The notes beneath the pieces were generated by a model. The model did no database searches. It worked only from the letters and a program-made list of their open reading frames with translations, and was not told the origin of the DNA. Below are positions 43,736 through 53,310 of a DNA stretch of 64,000 nucleotides, one piece after another; position 1 is the first letter of the stretch, and each line of letters starts with the position of its first letter. The position numbers and the translations under genes were made by a program. Source of the DNA: Scandinavium sp036271055 (GTDB lineage: Bacteria; Pseudomonadota; Gammaproteobacteria; Enterobacterales; Enterobacteriaceae); assembly GCF_036271055.1 (NCBI RefSeq), contig NZ_DATBBJ010000073.1, forward strand, positions 441,618-505,617, read 5' to 3'.

Positions 43736-44383
43736 ATGGAAACTGTCCATTACATGATCGATAACTGGAACTATCTGGCAACGCTGACCTGGCAACACCT
43801 GTGGCTGGTGTTGCTCGCCGTGGGACTGGCGATAATTACCGGTGTTCCACTGGGCATTTTAATTGTTCGTTACAAATGGCTGGCCACACCGATCCTCGGC
43901 CTGACCACTATTTTGCTGACCATTCCGTCGATTGCGTTATTCGGCCTGATGATCCCGCTGTTCTCAATGATTGGCGAAGGTATTGGCGCCCTGCCAGCCA
44001 TTACCGCAGTGTTCCTCTATTCATTACTGCCGATTGTGCGTAATACCCACATCGCACTCGACAGCCTGCCACCGGGCCTGCGTGAAGCCGGACGCGGGAT
44101 CGGCATGACGTTCTGGCAGCGTCTGCGTTGGGTTGAAATTCCGATTGCGCTGCCAGTGATTTTCGGTGGTATCCGTACCGCCGTGGTGATGAACATTGGC
44201 GTAATGGCAATTGCCGCCGTGATTGGTGCGGGTGGCCTTGGGCTGCTACTGCTCAACGGCATTGGCGGCAGTGATATTCGTATGTTAATTGCCGGGGCGC
44301 TGATGATTTGCCTGCTGGCTATTGTGCTCGACTGGTTGCTGCATCGACTGCAGATTGTCCTGACACCAAAAGGGATCCGATAA
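43736..44383 (+). CDS. osmW: Osmoprotectant ABC transporter permease OsmW
   Basis: 215 residues from ATG 43736; an ATG one codon earlier lies too near the AAGGAGG site (43725-43731). The coupling motif is GRGIGMTFWQRLRWVEIPIA; about six hydrophobic segments. It shares LLPIVRNTHIALDSLPPG with its partner OsmY. Its stop overlaps the osmV ATG by one base. Confidence 0.9.
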   Translation: METVHYMIDNWNYLATLTWQHLWLVLLAVGLAIITGVPLGILIVRYKWLATPILGLTTILLTIPSIALFGLMIPLFSMIGEGIGALPAITAVFLYSLLPIVRNTHIALDSLPPGLREAGRGIGMTFWQRLRWVEIPIALPVIFGGIRTAVVMNIGVMAIAAVIGAGGLGLLLLNGIGGSDIRMLIAGALMICLLAIVLDWLLHRLQIVLTPKGIR

Positions 44384-45531
44384 TGATAAAATTAGAAAAT
44401 CTGACCAAACAATTTACGCAAAAAAACGGCCAGAGTTTTAATGCCGTAGACAACGTTAATCTCAACGTGCCGGAAGGCGAAATGTGTGTGCTGCTGGGGC
44501 CATCAGGCTGCGGCAAAACCACCACGCTTAAAATGATTAACCGCCTGATCCCCGCAAGCAGCGGTAAAATCCTGATCAACGGCCAGGACACCAGCGACAT
44601 GGACACCGTGACGCTGCGCCGCAATATTGGCTATGTGATCCAGCAAATTGGCCTGTTCCCGAACATGACCATTGAGGAAAACATCACTGTCGTGCCAAGA
44701 ATGCTCGGCTGGGACAAAGCCCGTTATAAGGCGCGTGCCGAAGAGTTGATGGACATGGTAGCGATGGATCCGAAGAAATTCCTTAACCGCTATCCGAAAG
44801 AAATGTCCGGCGGTCAGCAACAGCGTATCGGCGTGATTCGCGCCCTGGCGGCTGATCCTCCGGTCCTGCTGATGGATGAACCGTTCGGCGCGGTCGACCC
44901 CATCAACCGTGAAGTGATCCAGAATCAGTTCCTGGATATGCAGCGTCAGCTTAAAAAAACGGTGATGCTGGTCAGCCACGACATTGATGAGGCGCTGAAA
45001 TTGGGTGATCGTATCGCCGTATTCCGTCAGGGGCGAATCGTCCAGTGTGCCAGCCCGGACGAATTGCTCGCCAAACCGGCGAATGAATTTGTTGGCTCAT
45101 TTGTCGGTCAGGACCGAACGCTGAAACGCCTGCTGTTAGTCTCAGCCGGTGACGTCACCGACCAACAGCCAACTATTACTGTGAAACGCGATACCGCTGC
45201 GCCTGAGGCATTTGCCACGATGGATGACAACGATATTCGAGCCATTACCGTCGTGGATAATGACGGCAAACCACTGGGCTTTGTGAAGCGCCGTGAAGCC
45301 CGTAACGCCACGGGGAACTGCGCAGATCTGCTGCACCCGTTCCGCGTCACAGGTAAAGCCGAAGACAACTTGCGCGTGGTGCTGTCCAAACTATACGAAA
45401 GCAACACCAGCTGGATGCCGATTGTCGATGAAGAAGGCCGCTACAACGGTGAAATTTCTCAGGATTACATCGCCGACTACCTCAGCTCAGGTCGTACACG
45501 ACGTGCGTTGAATATTTATTCGGCGGATTAA
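44383..45531 (+). CDS. osmV: Osmoprotectant ABC transporter ATPase OsmV with CBS domains
   Basis: 382 residues from ATG 44383 (TAATG overlap with osmW). Walker A GPSGCGKTT (about 36-44), signature MSGGQQQRIGVIRAL, Walker B VLLMDEPFGAVDP. The C-terminal part (about 250-380) has paired CBS-like repeats (DDNDIRAITVVDNDGKPLGF and NTSWMPIVDEEGRYNGEIS), which in OpuA/OpuC-type importers sense ionic strength. It energises OsmW/Y. Last gene of the operon, followed by REP elements. Confidence 0.92.
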   Translation: MIKLENLTKQFTQKNGQSFNAVDNVNLNVPEGEMCVLLGPSGCGKTTTLKMINRLIPASSGKILINGQDTSDMDTVTLRRNIGYVIQQIGLFPNMTIEENITVVPRMLGWDKARYKARAEELMDMVAMDPKKFLNRYPKEMSGGQQQRIGVIRALAADPPVLLMDEPFGAVDPINREVIQNQFLDMQRQLKKTVMLVSHDIDEALKLGDRIAVFRQGRIVQCASPDELLAKPANEFVGSFVGQDRTLKRLLLVSAGDVTDQQPTITVKRDTAAPEAFATMDDNDIRAITVVDNDGKPLGFVKRREARNATGNCADLLHPFRVTGKAEDNLRVVLSKLYESNTSWMPIVDEEGRYNGEISQDYIADYLSSGRTRRALNIYSAD

Positions 45532-45538
45532 CCTGTAA

Positions 45539-45612
45539 GGCCTGATGGCGTGTACGCTTCTCAGGCCAACAAGAACATTGTAGGCCCGTGCAAGCGTAAG
45601 CGCCGCCGGGCT
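45539..45612. repeat. Two REP (palindromic unit) elements, BIME-like
   Basis: The first unit, 45539-45567, runs from GGCCTGATGGCG to CTTCTCAGGCC and can fold on itself; the second, 45581-45612, runs from TAGGCCCGTG to CGCCGCCGGGCT. They lie 8 bases after osmV, the usual place for REPs that protect mRNA 3' ends. Confidence 0.75.
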
Positions 45613-45753
45613 ATACCGCAGAAATCCATTCGCAACCTTCCTCACCGTGACATTTATCAATCAACCTCAGCAGGTTGTGTATAGTATTCACTATCCCTTT
45701 TTCACAATGTAGAACTGATGCACCGTCTTCATACTTATCCGGATATTCAGGCT

Positions 45754-47013
45754 ATGTTTCGCCGCCTGTTGATTGCGACGATTGTCGGTATTCTCGCCGC
45801 CCTTGCCGTGGCGCTGTTTCGGCACGCCATGTATTGGCTCGAATGGCTTTTGCTTAGCGACAGCAGTGGCAGTCTGGTGTATGCAGCAAGCGGTTTGCCT
45901 TGGTGGCGACGGCTGCTGACGCCCGCGCTCGGCGGGCTGGCTGCGGGTCTGCTGTTATGGGGCTGGCAGCGTTACACGCGTCAGCGACCGCATGCGCCGA
46001 CCGACTATATGGAAGCGTTAGAAACCGGCGACGGGCAGTTTGATTATGGTTCGAGCCTCATCAAATCTCTGGCCTCTTTGTTAGTGGTGGTCAGCGGCAG
46101 CGCCATCGGGCGTGAAGGCGCGATGATCCTGCTTGCCGCCCTCGCCGCCTCTTTCTTTGCAAAACGTTTTACGCCAAAAGACGAATGGAAGCTGTGGATT
46201 GCTTGTGGGGCCGCCGCCGGGATGGCGAGCGCCTATCACGCACCGCTGGCCGGAAGTTTGTTTATCGCAGAAATTCTGTTCGGCACTTTGATGCTGGCTT
46301 CACTCGGGCCGGTGGTGGTCGCAGCCGTTATCGCCCTTTTAATTACGAACTTATTGAGCGGCGGCCCGGCGTTGTTGTATATCGTCCAGGTTGACGCGCC
46401 GCACAGCGCGGGAACCTACGGTTTAATGCTGGCGACAGGTTTACTCGCCGGGCTTTGCGGCCCGCTGTTTGTCTGGCTGATGGGTGTCACCCATTCCCTC
46501 TTCTTACGCCTGAAACTCTCCCCGCCGTGGCAACTCGCACTCGGTGGTTTTATTGTCGGCCTGCTGTCACTAATCACACCCGCCGTCTGGGGAAATGGTT
46601 ACAGCGTGGTGCAAGGCTATTTGCTGACACCACCGCTGTTTGCCGCGATCGGGGGCGTGTTTATCTGCAAACTGCTGGCGGTTCTGTCGAGCAGCGGTTC
46701 TGGTGCGCCGGGCGGGGTGTTTACGCCAACACTGTTTGTCGGCATGGCAATCGGAATGCTGTTTGCCCGCGTCTGGGGGCTATGGCTGCCGGATGGCAAT
46801 GAAATGGCGGTATTACTGGGGTTAACGGGAATGGCAACGCTACTGGCGGCGACCACCCATGCGCCGATTATGTCGACGCTGATGATTTGTGAAATGACCG
46901 GGCAATATGCGTTACTGCCCGGCTTGCTGATTTCCTGCGTGGTGGCTTCGGTGCTTTCGCGAACGTTGCGTCAGGATTCAATTTACCGTCAACACGTCGC
47001 CGAACAGGGATAA
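45754..47013 (+). CDS. clcB: ClC-type chloride channel/transporter ClcB
   Basis: 419 residues from ATG 45754, where the E. coli protein starts (MFRRLLIAT); an in-frame ATG at 45718 would add 12 residues and has no better ribosome site. ClC motifs are seen: GSAIGREGAMILLAALAASF (the GREGP-like stretch reads GREGA as in E. coli ClcB) and SSGSGAPGGVFTPTLF for the anion pathway. It is thought to aid acid resistance as an electrical shunt. Its last 36 bases overlap bioD2 on the opposite strand. Confidence 0.92.
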   Translation: MFRRLLIATIVGILAALAVALFRHAMYWLEWLLLSDSSGSLVYAASGLPWWRRLLTPALGGLAAGLLLWGWQRYTRQRPHAPTDYMEALETGDGQFDYGSSLIKSLASLLVVVSGSAIGREGAMILLAALAASFFAKRFTPKDEWKLWIACGAAAGMASAYHAPLAGSLFIAEILFGTLMLASLGPVVVAAVIALLITNLLSGGPALLYIVQVDAPHSAGTYGLMLATGLLAGLCGPLFVWLMGVTHSLFLRLKLSPPWQLALGGFIVGLLSLITPAVWGNGYSVVQGYLLTPPLFAAIGGVFICKLLAVLSSSGSGAPGGVFTPTLFVGMAIGMLFARVWGLWLPDGNEMAVLLGLTGMATLLAATTHAPIMSTLMICEMTGQYALLPGLLISCVVASVLSRTLRQDSIYRQHVAEQG

Positions 47014-47661
47014 ATCAACATATTGGCTCAAATCGCGCTGTTCTGCGCGTGGCAAATACGGCAGCTCTCCGACCAACGGCGCGGGGAGTTTTTTGCTCAG
47101 CACATCAATAATTTCAGCGTAATGCGCGAGACAGGGGTTGATACGGTTCGCAACCCAACCGATAAACGGCAAACCGTCGTTGGCAATCGCCTGGGCGGTC
47201 AGCAAAGCGTGATTAATGCAGCCTTCCTGGATCCCGACCACCATCACCACCGGCAATTGTTCCTGAACCACCCATTCGGAAAGTGGGCGCAGATCGTTCA
47301 TCAGGCTGCGCCAGCCGCCAGTGCCTTCAACCACCACATGCTCGACCGCCGCACTCAGCTCGCCAAGCCCTTTCGACAACAGCGTGTAATCGATTTGGCA
47401 GTTGTGCGCCACGCTGCTTTCCTCTTCGCTCAGGGCGATAGGATTGATGGCACTGTAGGGAAGCTCTACGGTCGTCACGCTTTGCAGGATCAGTGCGTCT
47501 TTGTTCCGCAGCCCATCAGGGGTTTCCTTACTGCCTTTGGCGACAGGCTTGTAGCCCGCGACATGGCTACCTTGAGCGGCCAGCGCTTGCAGCAATGCGC
47601 GTGATACGACCGTTTTACCAACAGACGTATCCGTACCTGTAATAAAGAAACGCTTAAGCAT
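46978..47661 (-). CDS. bioD: Dethiobiotin synthetase-like protein BioD2 (YnfK)
   Basis: 227 residues from ATG 47661, matching E. coli YnfK/BioD2 (annotated start MLKRFFITGTDTSVGKT). The P-loop GTDTSVGKT is at 8-16, the conserved KPVAKGSKETP near 40, and VVVEGTGGWRSL follows. It resembles BioD, which closes the ureido ring of dethiobiotin with ATP and CO2. The main bioD is elsewhere, in the bio operon. The 3' end overlaps the clcB 3' end by 36 bases. Confidence 0.9.
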   Translation of the reverse strand: MLKRFFITGTDTSVGKTVVSRALLQALAAQGSHVAGYKPVAKGSKETPDGLRNKDALILQSVTTVELPYSAINPIALSEEESSVAHNCQIDYTLLSKGLGELSAAVEHVVVEGTGGWRSLMNDLRPLSEWVVQEQLPVVMVVGIQEGCINHALLTAQAIANDGLPFIGWVANRINPCLAHYAEIIDVLSKKLPAPLVGELPYLPRAEQRDLSQYVDLSLFGDVLTVN

Positions 47662-47787
47662 GTTCCACTCCACAGCTTTGACGGAAATATATAAATCAGG
47701 GTGATAGTTCAGAGCGGAGGGAGTGTACGTGAACGCCCGAAAAGGCGGCTTGCGTTAGCGCAATTTTAGTTAAACAAATTTAAATTG

Positions 47788-49008
47788 TTATCCTTGCAGC
47801 AGTCTGATCAACAGTGAGCCGTTATACAGCGCATCTTTGACCAGCGCAGCGCCGGTCATCGTGCCACGGTTCAGAAACTGGGTGCTTTCAACACTGATAT
47901 GTTTGCTGTATGCGGGCAGTGATTGCTGATGAATACAGGCGCTGATAGCCGGAAAAAGGATGCTGGAAGCCTGATTAAACGGCGAACCAATAAGAATTTT
48001 TTGCGGATTAAATAAATTCACCATAATCGCGAGAATGCGCCCAACATGGGTGCCCACGCCGCTTATGATATCACTGGCTAAGAGATCGCCCTGCACCGCC
48101 GCCTGGCAAAGCCATTCGACTGTCAGAGGCTGCTGATGCAGCATCGAGCTCATCGACTGTTTCATCCGCACTTGTGTCAGTTCCAGAACGCTCTCAACGC
48201 TGGCAATAGTTTCCAGACAACCGTGATTACCACAGTAACAGCGATTCCCGTAAGGATCGACCTGCGTATGGCCGATTTCCACCAGGCTGCTGCTTCCTGC
48301 ATGCAGTAATCGCCCGTCGGTTACCACACCTGCGCCCACGTTATGATCGATAACCACCTGAATCACATCCCGCGCGCCGCGTGATGCGCCGAACAGCGCC
48401 TCTGCCATGGTCCATGCGCTGATATCATGTTGCAGGTAAACCGGTACGCCAGTGCGCGATTCCAGCGCCTCGCCGAGCGCCACTTCTTTGACGTCATCAT
48501 AAAACGGCATCCGGTGAATAATGCCATTTTCAGTGTCAATAATTCCGGGAAGGGTTATTGCAATAGAGGTTAAACGCTCCAGTTTTTGCTGGTGGCGAAT
48601 AAAGAAATGATCGATGTGTTCGATGACCCGGTCGAGGAAAGGTTTGTCATCCACCAGGGGCAGCGTTTGTTCTTCTTCCACCACCAGTTTGCTGCTCAAA
48701 TCACGCAGGGCGAGATTGATTTCCCCGCGACTGATGCGCAGCGAAAGATAATGCCAGGCTTCGGTTTCCACCATCAGCCCGACCGCAGGACGCCCACGGC
48801 TGCCCGGATCCTGAATTTCAGTTTCCTGCACCAGGTGTGCTTCGAGCATTTCACGAACGATTTTGGTAATACTGGCGGGAGCTAATTGCGCAAGGCGAGA
48901 AAGGTCGATACGCGACACCGGGCCGAGTTGATCAATCAGGCGGTACACCGCCCCTGCGTTGGTTTGCTTGATCTGATCGATATGGCCTGGCTGACTTTCT
49001 GCTACCAC
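47788..49008 (-). CDS. mlc: ROK-family glucose-responsive repressor Mlc
   Basis: GTG 49008 gives 406 residues beginning VAESQPGHIDQIKQ, the E. coli Mlc length; the frame runs 24 codons further upstream without support. HTH at about 30-60 (RLAQLAPASITKIVREMLEA), ROK motif HTQVDPYGNRCYCGNHGCLE with the zinc cysteines. Mlc represses ptsG, ptsHI, manXYZ and malT, and is pulled to the membrane by unphosphorylated EIICB-Glc. Confidence 0.95.
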   Translation of the reverse strand: MVAESQPGHIDQIKQTNAGAVYRLIDQLGPVSRIDLSRLAQLAPASITKIVREMLEAHLVQETEIQDPGSRGRPAVGLMVETEAWHYLSLRISRGEINLALRDLSSKLVVEEEQTLPLVDDKPFLDRVIEHIDHFFIRHQQKLERLTSIAITLPGIIDTENGIIHRMPFYDDVKEVALGEALESRTGVPVYLQHDISAWTMAEALFGASRGARDVIQVVIDHNVGAGVVTDGRLLHAGSSSLVEIGHTQVDPYGNRCYCGNHGCLETIASVESVLELTQVRMKQSMSSMLHQQPLTVEWLCQAAVQGDLLASDIISGVGTHVGRILAIMVNLFNPQKILIGSPFNQASSILFPAISACIHQQSLPAYSKHISVESTQFLNRGTMTGAALVKDALYNGSLLIRLLQG

Positions 49009-49101
49009 CGCAAACTCCCTTATTTTCGCGCTTCGAAATAAACTTTTGCTATGGTGAAGCACTTCTACGTAACGCGTCAAATTTTTGCTTAGGCTTGTGA
49101 T

Positions 49102-50031
49102 TTACCGCACATTTTTTCGCGTATTTTCAGAAAAAAAGTCAACCAACGCCGCCGCCAGCAGTTGTTCGCGAAACCGCAGCGCGGACTGCGACTGTTCATG
49201 ATGTTTTGACCACACCAGCCACATCTCGGACACCGCGTCCTCATCACTTATCGGCAGCCAGCGCATCTCATTGAGTTGCACCCTTTTAAAAGAGGCCGGA
49301 AGGATAGAAATGCCCAATCCTGCGGACACCAGGCCAATAATCGTCATCGCCTCGCCCACTTCCTGCGTAATGACCGGCGTACCGAAACGGCGCAATAAGC
49401 CAAGAATATCGTCATACAGCCCGGTGCCGACATGTGGGTCAAAAAACACCAATGGCTCCTCAACCAGCTCCGCCAGCGCGACCGATTCTCTTTGCGCGAG
49501 CGGATGATCGCGATGCACCATCGCCAGTAGCGGTTCGCGCAGAATGACCTGCCAGTCGAGCGTTTCCGGTAGCTGTGTTTTGCGCATCAGGCCCAAATCC
49601 AGCGCCCCTTCACTCAGCGGTGCAATCTGTTCACGCGTATTGCTCTCACGCGTCTGAATATGCACATCCGGATATTGCAGACGAAAACGCGACAGCGTGT
49701 CGGACACCGCCTTTATAAAGGGAGCCGACGAGGTGAAACCAATCCGCAGTTCACCGGTTTCCCCCTGATGCAGACGGGCGGCACGAGCGGCGGCATCTTC
49801 TACCTGCATCAAAATTTGTCGGCTGTCGGCCAGAAACAGTTTTCCCGCAGGCGTCAGGCTGACGCTGCGGTTTGTGCGAGCGAATAGACGCGCGCCTATC
49901 TGCTGTTCAAGGATCTGAATTTGCTGGCTTAACGGCGGCTGAGAGATGTTCAGCCTGGCAGCGGCCCGGCCAAAATGCAGCTCTTCAGCTACCGCCACAA
50001 AGTAACGCAGGTGTCGCAGTTCGATATTCAT
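49102..50031 (-). CDS. ynfL: LysR-family regulator YnfL
   Basis: 309 residues (E. coli 297). The HTH spans residues 1-60 (MNIELRHLRYFVAVAEELHF; ISQPPLSQQIQILEQQIGA) and a LysR ligand domain follows (GELRIGFTSSAPFIKAVSDT). It is divergent from ynfM with about 118 bp between and probably controls it. Inducer unknown. Confidence 0.9.
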   Translation of the reverse strand: MNIELRHLRYFVAVAEELHFGRAAARLNISQPPLSQQIQILEQQIGARLFARTNRSVSLTPAGKLFLADSRQILMQVEDAAARAARLHQGETGELRIGFTSSAPFIKAVSDTLSRFRLQYPDVHIQTRESNTREQIAPLSEGALDLGLMRKTQLPETLDWQVILREPLLAMVHRDHPLAQRESVALAELVEEPLVFFDPHVGTGLYDDILGLLRRFGTPVITQEVGEAMTIIGLVSAGLGISILPASFKRVQLNEMRWLPISDEDAVSEMWLVWSKHHEQSQSALRFREQLLAAALVDFFSENTRKNVR

Positions 50032-50149
50032 ACTTTAAACATATCATTTGAGATTATTAATATATTAGACAGAATATTAACATTTTCCTACTCTGGGAAG
50101 GTGAACTGAATGTTTCTCTTATTCGCTGTTTTTACGCAAGGATCTTCCC

Positions 50150-51400
50150 GTGAGCCGTACTACCACCGCTGACACCGCTTCGCCTGGCGACGTCACCGAT
50201 ACCCGCCTTCCCGCGCCGGGGCAGTTTATTCAACGCGGCACCCCGCAGTTTATTCGCGTGACTCTGGCGCTGTTTTCCGCCGGTCTCGCGACCTTCGCCC
50301 TGCTCTATTGCGTTCAGCCCATTCTGCCGGTGTTGTCACAAGAGTTTGGCGTTTCCCCTGCCAGCGCGAGTATTTCGCTCTCTGTTTCGACCGGGTTACT
50401 GGCGTTCGGCTTGCTGTTTACCGGGCCGTTGTCGGACGCCATCGGACGCAAACAGGTCATGGTCACCGCGCTGCTGCTGGCCTCCTGCTGTACGTTATTG
50501 TCGACGACGATGACCAGTTGGCACGGTATTCTGATCATGCGTGCGCTGATTGGCCTGTCATTAAGCGGTGTGGCGGCGGTCGGTATGACCTATCTCAGCG
50601 AGGAAATTCACCCAAGCTTTGTCGCTTTTTCCATGGGGCTTTACATCAGCGGCAACTCAATTGGTGGCATGAGCGGTCGTCTGCTCACCGGGGTCATGAC
50701 CGATTTCTTCGGCTGGCGGGTGGCTATCGCGATGATTGGCTGTTTCGCGCTGGCGGCGGCGCTGATGTTCTGGCGAATTCTGCCGGACTCTCGCCACTTT
50801 AAGGCGGCATCATTGCGCCCGAAATCACTGTTTATCAACTTCCGCATTCACTGGCGCGATAAAGGTTTGCCGCTGCTGTTCGCCGAAGGCTTCTTGTTGA
50901 TGGGCGCGTTTGTGACGCTGTTTAACTACATCGGCTATCGCCTGATGATGCCGCCCTGGTCGTTAAGCCAGGCGGTGGTTGGCCTGTTATCTGTCGCTTA
51001 TCTCACTGGTACGTGGAGCTCGCCGAAAGCAGGCGCGATGACGCAGCGTTACGGTCGCGGCCCGGTAATGGTGGGTTTTACCGCAGTGATGCTGTGCGGT
51101 CTGCTGCTAACGCTGTTCTCTTCGCTGTGGCTGATTTTCTTCGGCATGCTGCTGTTTTCCGCAGGCTTCTTCGCTGCGCATTCTGTTGCCAGCAGTTGGA
51201 TTGGGCCACGGGCGCGACGCGCTCGCGGTCAGGCGTCGTCGCTGTATCTGTTCAGCTATTATCTCGGTTCCAGTATTGCGGGGACGCTGGGCGGTGTGTT
51301 CTGGCATAACTGGGGCTGGAACGGCGTCGGGGGTTTTATCGCGGCAATGCTTGTCCTGGCGTTAATTACCGGCAGTTGCCTGCACAAACGCCTGCATTAA
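50150..51400 (+). CDS. ynfM: MFS transporter YnfM (arabinose/drug efflux type)
   Basis: 416 residues from GTG 50150 (AAGGATCTTCCC ahead), matching E. coli YnfM (417). About 12 membrane helices; YCVQPILPVLSQEFGVSPAS in helix 1-2 and DAIGRKQVMV in the 2-3 loop. An AraJ/YnfM-type efflux protein of the inner membrane, divergent from ynfL. Natural substrate uncertain. Confidence 0.93.
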   Translation: MSRTTTADTASPGDVTDTRLPAPGQFIQRGTPQFIRVTLALFSAGLATFALLYCVQPILPVLSQEFGVSPASASISLSVSTGLLAFGLLFTGPLSDAIGRKQVMVTALLLASCCTLLSTTMTSWHGILIMRALIGLSLSGVAAVGMTYLSEEIHPSFVAFSMGLYISGNSIGGMSGRLLTGVMTDFFGWRVAIAMIGCFALAAALMFWRILPDSRHFKAASLRPKSLFINFRIHWRDKGLPLLFAEGFLLMGAFVTLFNYIGYRLMMPPWSLSQAVVGLLSVAYLTGTWSSPKAGAMTQRYGRGPVMVGFTAVMLCGLLLTLFSSLWLIFFGMLLFSAGFFAAHSVASSWIGPRARRARGQASSLYLFSYYLGSSIAGTLGGVFWHNWGWNGVGGFIAAMLVLALITGSCLHKRLH

Positions 51401-51408
51401 TGTCTGCT

Positions 51409-51426
51409 GCCCGTCGGCTGACGGGC
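51409..51426. terminator. Hairpin after ynfM
   Basis: GCCCGTC (51409-51415) and GACGGGC (51420-51426) form a 7-bp stem with a 4-base loop, nine bases after ynfM. No T run; it also borders a possible small gene on the other strand. Confidence 0.45.
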
Positions 51427-51430
51427 GTCC

Positions 51431-51523
51431 TTACCACTGACCGAGGAAAGTGGTAAGCCCTGCCATGTCGCGTACTGCGTCAATCGACAGTAGCGTAATA
51501 AAGATCCAGATGAACGGATTCAT
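51431..51523 (-). CDS. Possible 30-residue membrane protein
   Basis: A frame from ATG 51523 encodes 30 residues beginning MNPFIWIFITLLSIDAVRDM and ending GLTTFLGQW. The first 16 or so could cross the membrane and the rest is amphipathic, the usual composition of enterobacterial small membrane proteins. The ribosome site is poor. An upstream in-frame ATG at 51559 would add 12 residues. It is ahead of a hairpin that could end it. I know no homologue for certain. Confidence 0.38.
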   Translation of the reverse strand: MNPFIWIFITLLSIDAVRDMAGLTTFLGQW

Positions 51524-51650
51524 AGTTTGCCGCACACTTTGACCTGTGATAGTCATTAGTCTGGTGTGAATTTTCCATTCCGCCTCATACTTTTGTCGTA
51601 TTTTTGACCGCCCGCACAAACAAAAGTCATTCAACAGGATTAAGGCAAAC

Positions 51651-53135
51651 ATGGCAGACAACAACTACTCGCAGCTCACCCGCACTTTCCAGCGTTTATC
51701 GCGTTTCTCACACCTTTCCGCCATCGCTGGCTGGGACATGGCCGCCATGATGCCACCGGGCGGAAGCCAGGCGCGCGGCGAAGCGCTGGCCGAACTGGGC
51801 GTGCTTCAACACCAAATTCTGACCGATAAAAAAGTCGGCGAGTGGCTGGCTGCCGCCCAACAGGAAAATCTGACCGACGACGAACGCGCCAACCTGCGTG
51901 AGATGGCCCGCGCGTATGACCAGGCCGCGTTGCTGCCGGAAAGCCTGGTCGAAGCAAAATCGCTGGCGGGCAATCGTTGCGAACACGCCTGGCGTACCCA
52001 GCGCAAAAACAATGACTGGCAAGGTTTCGCACCGAACCTGAAAGAAGTGGTTCGCCTAAGCCGCGAAGAAGCCAAAATTCGCGCCGAAGCCAGCGGCGGT
52101 TCGCGCTATGACGCCCTGCTCGATATCTACGAACCGGGGATGACAAGCGCGCGTCTGGACGTGCTATTTGCTGACCTGAAAAGCTGGTTGCCAGACCTAC
52201 TACAAACTGTGGTTGATAAGCTGGCCAGCCGTAAATTGATCAACCCGCAAGGCCCGTTCGCGACTGAATCTCAGCGAGAACTGGGGCTGGAAGCGATGAA
52301 CATGCTCGGCTTTGATTTCAACGGCGGCCGTCTTGATGTCAGCACGCATCCGTTCTGTGGCGGCGTGCCGGAAGATGTGCGCATCACCACCCGCTACGAT
52401 GAGAACGATCTGCTGAGCGCCTTGTTTGGCGTGATTCATGAAACCGGTCATGCGCGTTATGAGCAAAATCTGCCACGCCAGTGGGCCGGACAACCTATTG
52501 CCCACGCGCGTTCCATGGGCGTTCACGAATCACAGAGTCTGTTCTTTGAAATGCAGCTTGGTCGCAGCGCGGCGTTCCTCAAGCATATTCTGCCGCACAT
52601 CCAGCAGCGTTTCGGCAATCAGCCTGCGTTCACGCTGGACAACTTTATTGCCTGGAGCCAAACCGTCGAGCGCGGTTACATTCGCGTGGATGCTGATGAA
52701 GTCAGCTACCCGGCGCACGTCATTTTGCGCTATGAAATCGAACGTGCGCTGATTGACGGCGAGATTGAAGTCGATGACATTCCGGCGCTGTGGGATGAAA
52801 AAATGCAGCAATATCTGGGACTGTCGACCGAAGGCAACTACCGCAACGGCTGTATGCAGGACATTCACTGGACCGATGGCGGATTCGGCTATTTCCCGTC
52901 ATACACGCTCGGGGCGATGTATGCCGCGCAGTTGTTCCAGGCCGCCCGCAAAGCGCTGCCCGATCTCGACCAAAATCTGAATCAAGGCAACTTCAGCCCA
53001 TTGTTCGGCTGGTTACAACAGAACGTCTGGCAGCACGGCAGCCGTTTCAGCACGTCCGAACTGATAATGAACGCCACTGGCGAAGATCTCAACAGCCGCT
53101 ATTTCCGCGATCACCTCACCGCCCGCTACTTGTAA
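51651..53135 (+). CDS. M32 family metallocarboxypeptidase
   Basis: 494 residues, an all-helical M32 carboxypeptidase like Thermus Taq or Pyrococcus Pfu carboxypeptidases. The zinc motif HETGHARYEQN stands at about 263-273 and VHESQSLFFEMQLGRS carries the downstream glutamate ligand. AWSQTVERGYIRVDADEVSYPAH is a further family signature. It trims C-terminal residues from peptides in the cytoplasm. E. coli K-12 lacks a gene here; it lies between ynfM and asr. Confidence 0.92.
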   Translation: MADNNYSQLTRTFQRLSRFSHLSAIAGWDMAAMMPPGGSQARGEALAELGVLQHQILTDKKVGEWLAAAQQENLTDDERANLREMARAYDQAALLPESLVEAKSLAGNRCEHAWRTQRKNNDWQGFAPNLKEVVRLSREEAKIRAEASGGSRYDALLDIYEPGMTSARLDVLFADLKSWLPDLLQTVVDKLASRKLINPQGPFATESQRELGLEAMNMLGFDFNGGRLDVSTHPFCGGVPEDVRITTRYDENDLLSALFGVIHETGHARYEQNLPRQWAGQPIAHARSMGVHESQSLFFEMQLGRSAAFLKHILPHIQQRFGNQPAFTLDNFIAWSQTVERGYIRVDADEVSYPAHVILRYEIERALIDGEIEVDDIPALWDEKMQQYLGLSTEGNYRNGCMQDIHWTDGGFGYFPSYTLGAMYAAQLFQAARKALPDLDQNLNQGNFSPLFGWLQQNVWQHGSRFSTSELIMNATGEDLNSRYFRDHLTARYL

Positions 53136-53190
53136 TCCTCTGCGCCAGGCCCAGCGTCTGGCGCGTCTTTCCACGTTATACCTCTCGATG

Positions 53191-53252
53191 TACAAACGGT
53201 TACACGCCGATACCAATCACTCACTGAACGCTTTGATCCACAAGTCTATAGT
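53191..53252 (+). promoter_or_regulatory. asr promoter with RstA-box-like site
   Basis: TACAAACGGTTACA (53191-53204) matches the RstA box TACAT-N-T-N-GTTACA at ten of twelve fixed positions. A -10-like TATAGT lies at 53247-53252. In E. coli asr is acid-induced through RstBA (and low phosphate), fitting this layout. Confidence 0.6.
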
Positions 53253-53310
53253 TCATCTCAACGGCCCCGCAGTGGGGTTGAACATAGAAACCAAATTCGA
53301 GGATTTCAGA

